From Clostridiales bacterium (lineage in GTDB: Bacteria > Bacillota > Clostridia > Christensenellales > CAG-314): a stretch of DNA of 7,029 nucleotides. Both the position numbers and the translations under genes were made by a program. The stretch is from NCBI GenBank assembly GCA_004558105.1, contig SFEB01000053.1:1-7029 (forward strand), read 5' to 3'. Below, piece after piece: positions 6,544 through 7,029 of the stretch; positions within the stretch are counted from its first letter, which is position 1, and the number at the start of each line of letters is the position of its first letter. The notes beneath the pieces were generated by a model. The model was not told the DNA's origin and ran no database searches. It was given only the letters and a program-made list of their open reading frames with translations.

Positions 6544-6620
6544 GCGCCATTAGCTCAATTGGATAGAGCGTTGGTCTACGGAACCAAAGGTTAGGGATTC
6601 GAGCTCCTTATGGCGCGCCA
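6544..6620 (+). tRNA. tRNA-Arg (anticodon ACG), CCA encoded
   Basis: The 77-base gene folds as a complete cloverleaf. The acceptor stem is GCGCCAT (6544-6550) with ATGGCGC (6610-6616), the D-stem GCTC/GAGC (6553-6556 and 6566-6569), and the anticodon stem TTGGT/ACCAA (6571-6575 and 6583-6587). The loop CTACGGA carries anticodon ACG at 6578-6580. The variable loop is AGGTT, and the T-arm is AGGGA/TCCTT around TTCGAGC. G6617 is the discriminator and CCA at 6618-6620 is encoded. A34 is normally converted to inosine by TadA, letting this tRNA read CGU, CGC and CGA. A20 (6563), a known arginine identity base, is present. The oddity is the A53-U61 pair in place of the near-universal G53-C61. Pairing is otherwise intact (one G-U at 50-64), so it is probably functional. 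Confidence 0.96.
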
Positions 6621-6626
6621 GAATAC

Positions 6627-6672
6627 AATCCGAATCGTTACTCGTTACAGGTGGACGATTCGGATTTATTTT
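6627..6672 (+). terminator. Probable tRNA-Arg terminator
   Basis: A perfect 12-bp stem (AATCCGAATCGT, 6627-6638, with 6655-6666) starts six bases after the CCA end and is followed by TATTTT. The 16-base loop is larger than usual for an intrinsic terminator. The stem length, position and U-rich tail still favour this role over a leader element for the next gene. Confidence 0.65.
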
Positions 6673-6779
6673 CGTTCGGAAAAATAATTAAAAAAAATTT
6701 TTATTTTTTACCAACAAATCCGACTCCTGAGTTGTTGTATATAGTGAAAGGGGCAAAAAATCCCACAAATACACACCAC
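6673..6779 (+). promoter_or_regulatory. Upstream region of the lipoprotein gene; promoter not resolved
   Basis: The stretch contains A8T5 and T6 runs (6690-6709), which could be UP-element-like, and a TATATAGT sequence at 6738-6745 as the only -10-like candidate. No matching -35 is found 16-18 bases upstream. An imperfect hairpin can form between CAACA (6712-6716) plus ACTC (6723-6726) and GAGTTGTTG (6729-6737), leaving a 6-base bulge. Either this region holds a weak promoter or the gene depends on read-through from the tRNA. Confidence 0.25.
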
Positions 6780-6785
6780 GGAGGT
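6780..6785 (+). promoter_or_regulatory. Ribosome binding site of the lipoprotein gene
   Basis: GGAGGT, an almost perfect Shine-Dalgarno sequence, lies seven bases before the GTG at 6793. It is the main evidence for a start at this non-ATG codon. Confidence 0.85.
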
Positions 6786-6792
6786 AAAAAAG

Positions 6793-7029
6793 GTGAAAAA
6801 GAAATTTTTATTGGTCAGTTTATTTCTAACTATTGTCTTAATAACGTCTATGGCGTTGTCTGCGTGCGAAAACACCGGTAACGGGAACACAAACGCTTTT
6901 TCTTCTTCCGAAGACGTTTACGGAATGGGCGCGGTATCGAGCGTAAAACTGCTGGGCAGTAACCTGTCGGCAAACGCGGTCAAATCTCTGGCAGCGGTCA
7001 ACGCCGCCACCCGTACGGATACTTACGGA
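6793..7029 (+). CDS. Secreted lipoprotein of unknown function (5' part only)
   Basis: Seventy-nine codons are visible and the frame is still open at the right edge. The GTG start is supported by GGAGGT seven bases upstream. The N-terminus is a textbook lipoprotein signal peptide: a KKK n-region, a hydrophobic core at about residues 5-22, and the lipobox LSAC with the modified cysteine at Cys25. The mature protein would be lipidated by Lgt, cleaved by LspA and held on the outer face of the cell membrane. After the cysteine comes a short Asn/Gly/Ser-rich linker (residues 26-40), then VYGMGAVSSVKLLGS (42-56) and an alanine-rich, probably helical stretch near 58-73. I do not recognise the family. 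Base composition rises in GC after the signal peptide and resembles the other genes. No substrate-binding or enzyme motif is visible in this part. Confidence 0.82.
   Translation, partial: MKKKFLLVSLFLTIVLITSMALSACENTGNGNTNAFSSSEDVYGMGAVSSVKLLGSNLSANAVKSLAAVNAATRTDTYG

Noticed and set aside
6600..6792. tRNA 3' end as an integration (att) site for a mobile element
   Set aside because: No repeat of the tRNA 3' end and no integrase gene are visible in the short stretch to the right. The window is too short to test this further.
6651..6881. A 76-codon + strand frame overlapping the tRNA terminator and the lipoprotein start
   Set aside because: It begins inside the terminator hairpin and overlaps in another frame the lipoprotein gene, which has a strong ribosome binding site and signal peptide.
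6708..6890. A 60-codon minus-strand frame opposite the lipoprotein signal sequence
   Set aside because: Its hydrophobic look comes from being antisense to the signal peptide and A/T-rich leader. No ribosome binding site supports it.

Overview
The window is a mostly housekeeping stretch of a bacterial chromosome, probably from an uncultured member of the Bacillota, class Clostridia. The basis is the compact GyrB without the large insertion found in Proteobacteria, the 475-residue PurB with an SSAMPYKRNP signature common in clostridia, strong GGAGG-type ribosome binding sites, and a lipoprotein with an LSAC lipobox. Placement below class level is not supported by anything I can see.

Layout. 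Bases 1-64 are probably the tail of an unidentified rightward gene. Bases 64-182 hold three closely packed hairpins that separate it from the leftward gene block. That block, read right to left, is gyrB (6080 to 4176), gyrA (4163 to 1674) and purB (1617 to 190). gyrB and gyrA are 12 bases apart. gyrA and purB are 56 bases apart, with a strong hairpin that lacks a U-tract between them. The block appears to start from an extended -10 promoter at 6151-6159, backed by about 50 bases of 10-bp-phased A/T tracts. I see no second convincing promoter before purB, so purB may be read with the gyrase genes.

Bases 6160-6485 carry no convincing gene. They are A/T-tract rich and switch from T-runs to A-runs on the + strand near 6310-6340. 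Divergent from gyrB, a consensus promoter (TTGACA, 17-bp spacer, TATACT) drives a single tRNA-Arg(ACG) at 6544-6620, whose CCA end is encoded. A 12-bp hairpin follows it. At the right edge a rightward gene starts with GTG at 6793 and encodes a secreted lipoprotein of unknown function, cut off by the window end.

How the genes work together: GyrB and GyrA form the A2B2 DNA gyrase that introduces negative supercoils. PurB carries out two steps of purine synthesis and is not functionally linked to gyrase except perhaps by shared transcription. I found no defence system, mobile element, CRISPR array or obviously new multi-gene system. The points most worth a second look are the phased tracts at the gyrB promoter, a 19-bp palindrome lying over the tRNA -35 box, the A53-U61 pair in the tRNA T-stem, the gyrA-purB linkage with its hairpin, and the truncated lipoprotein.
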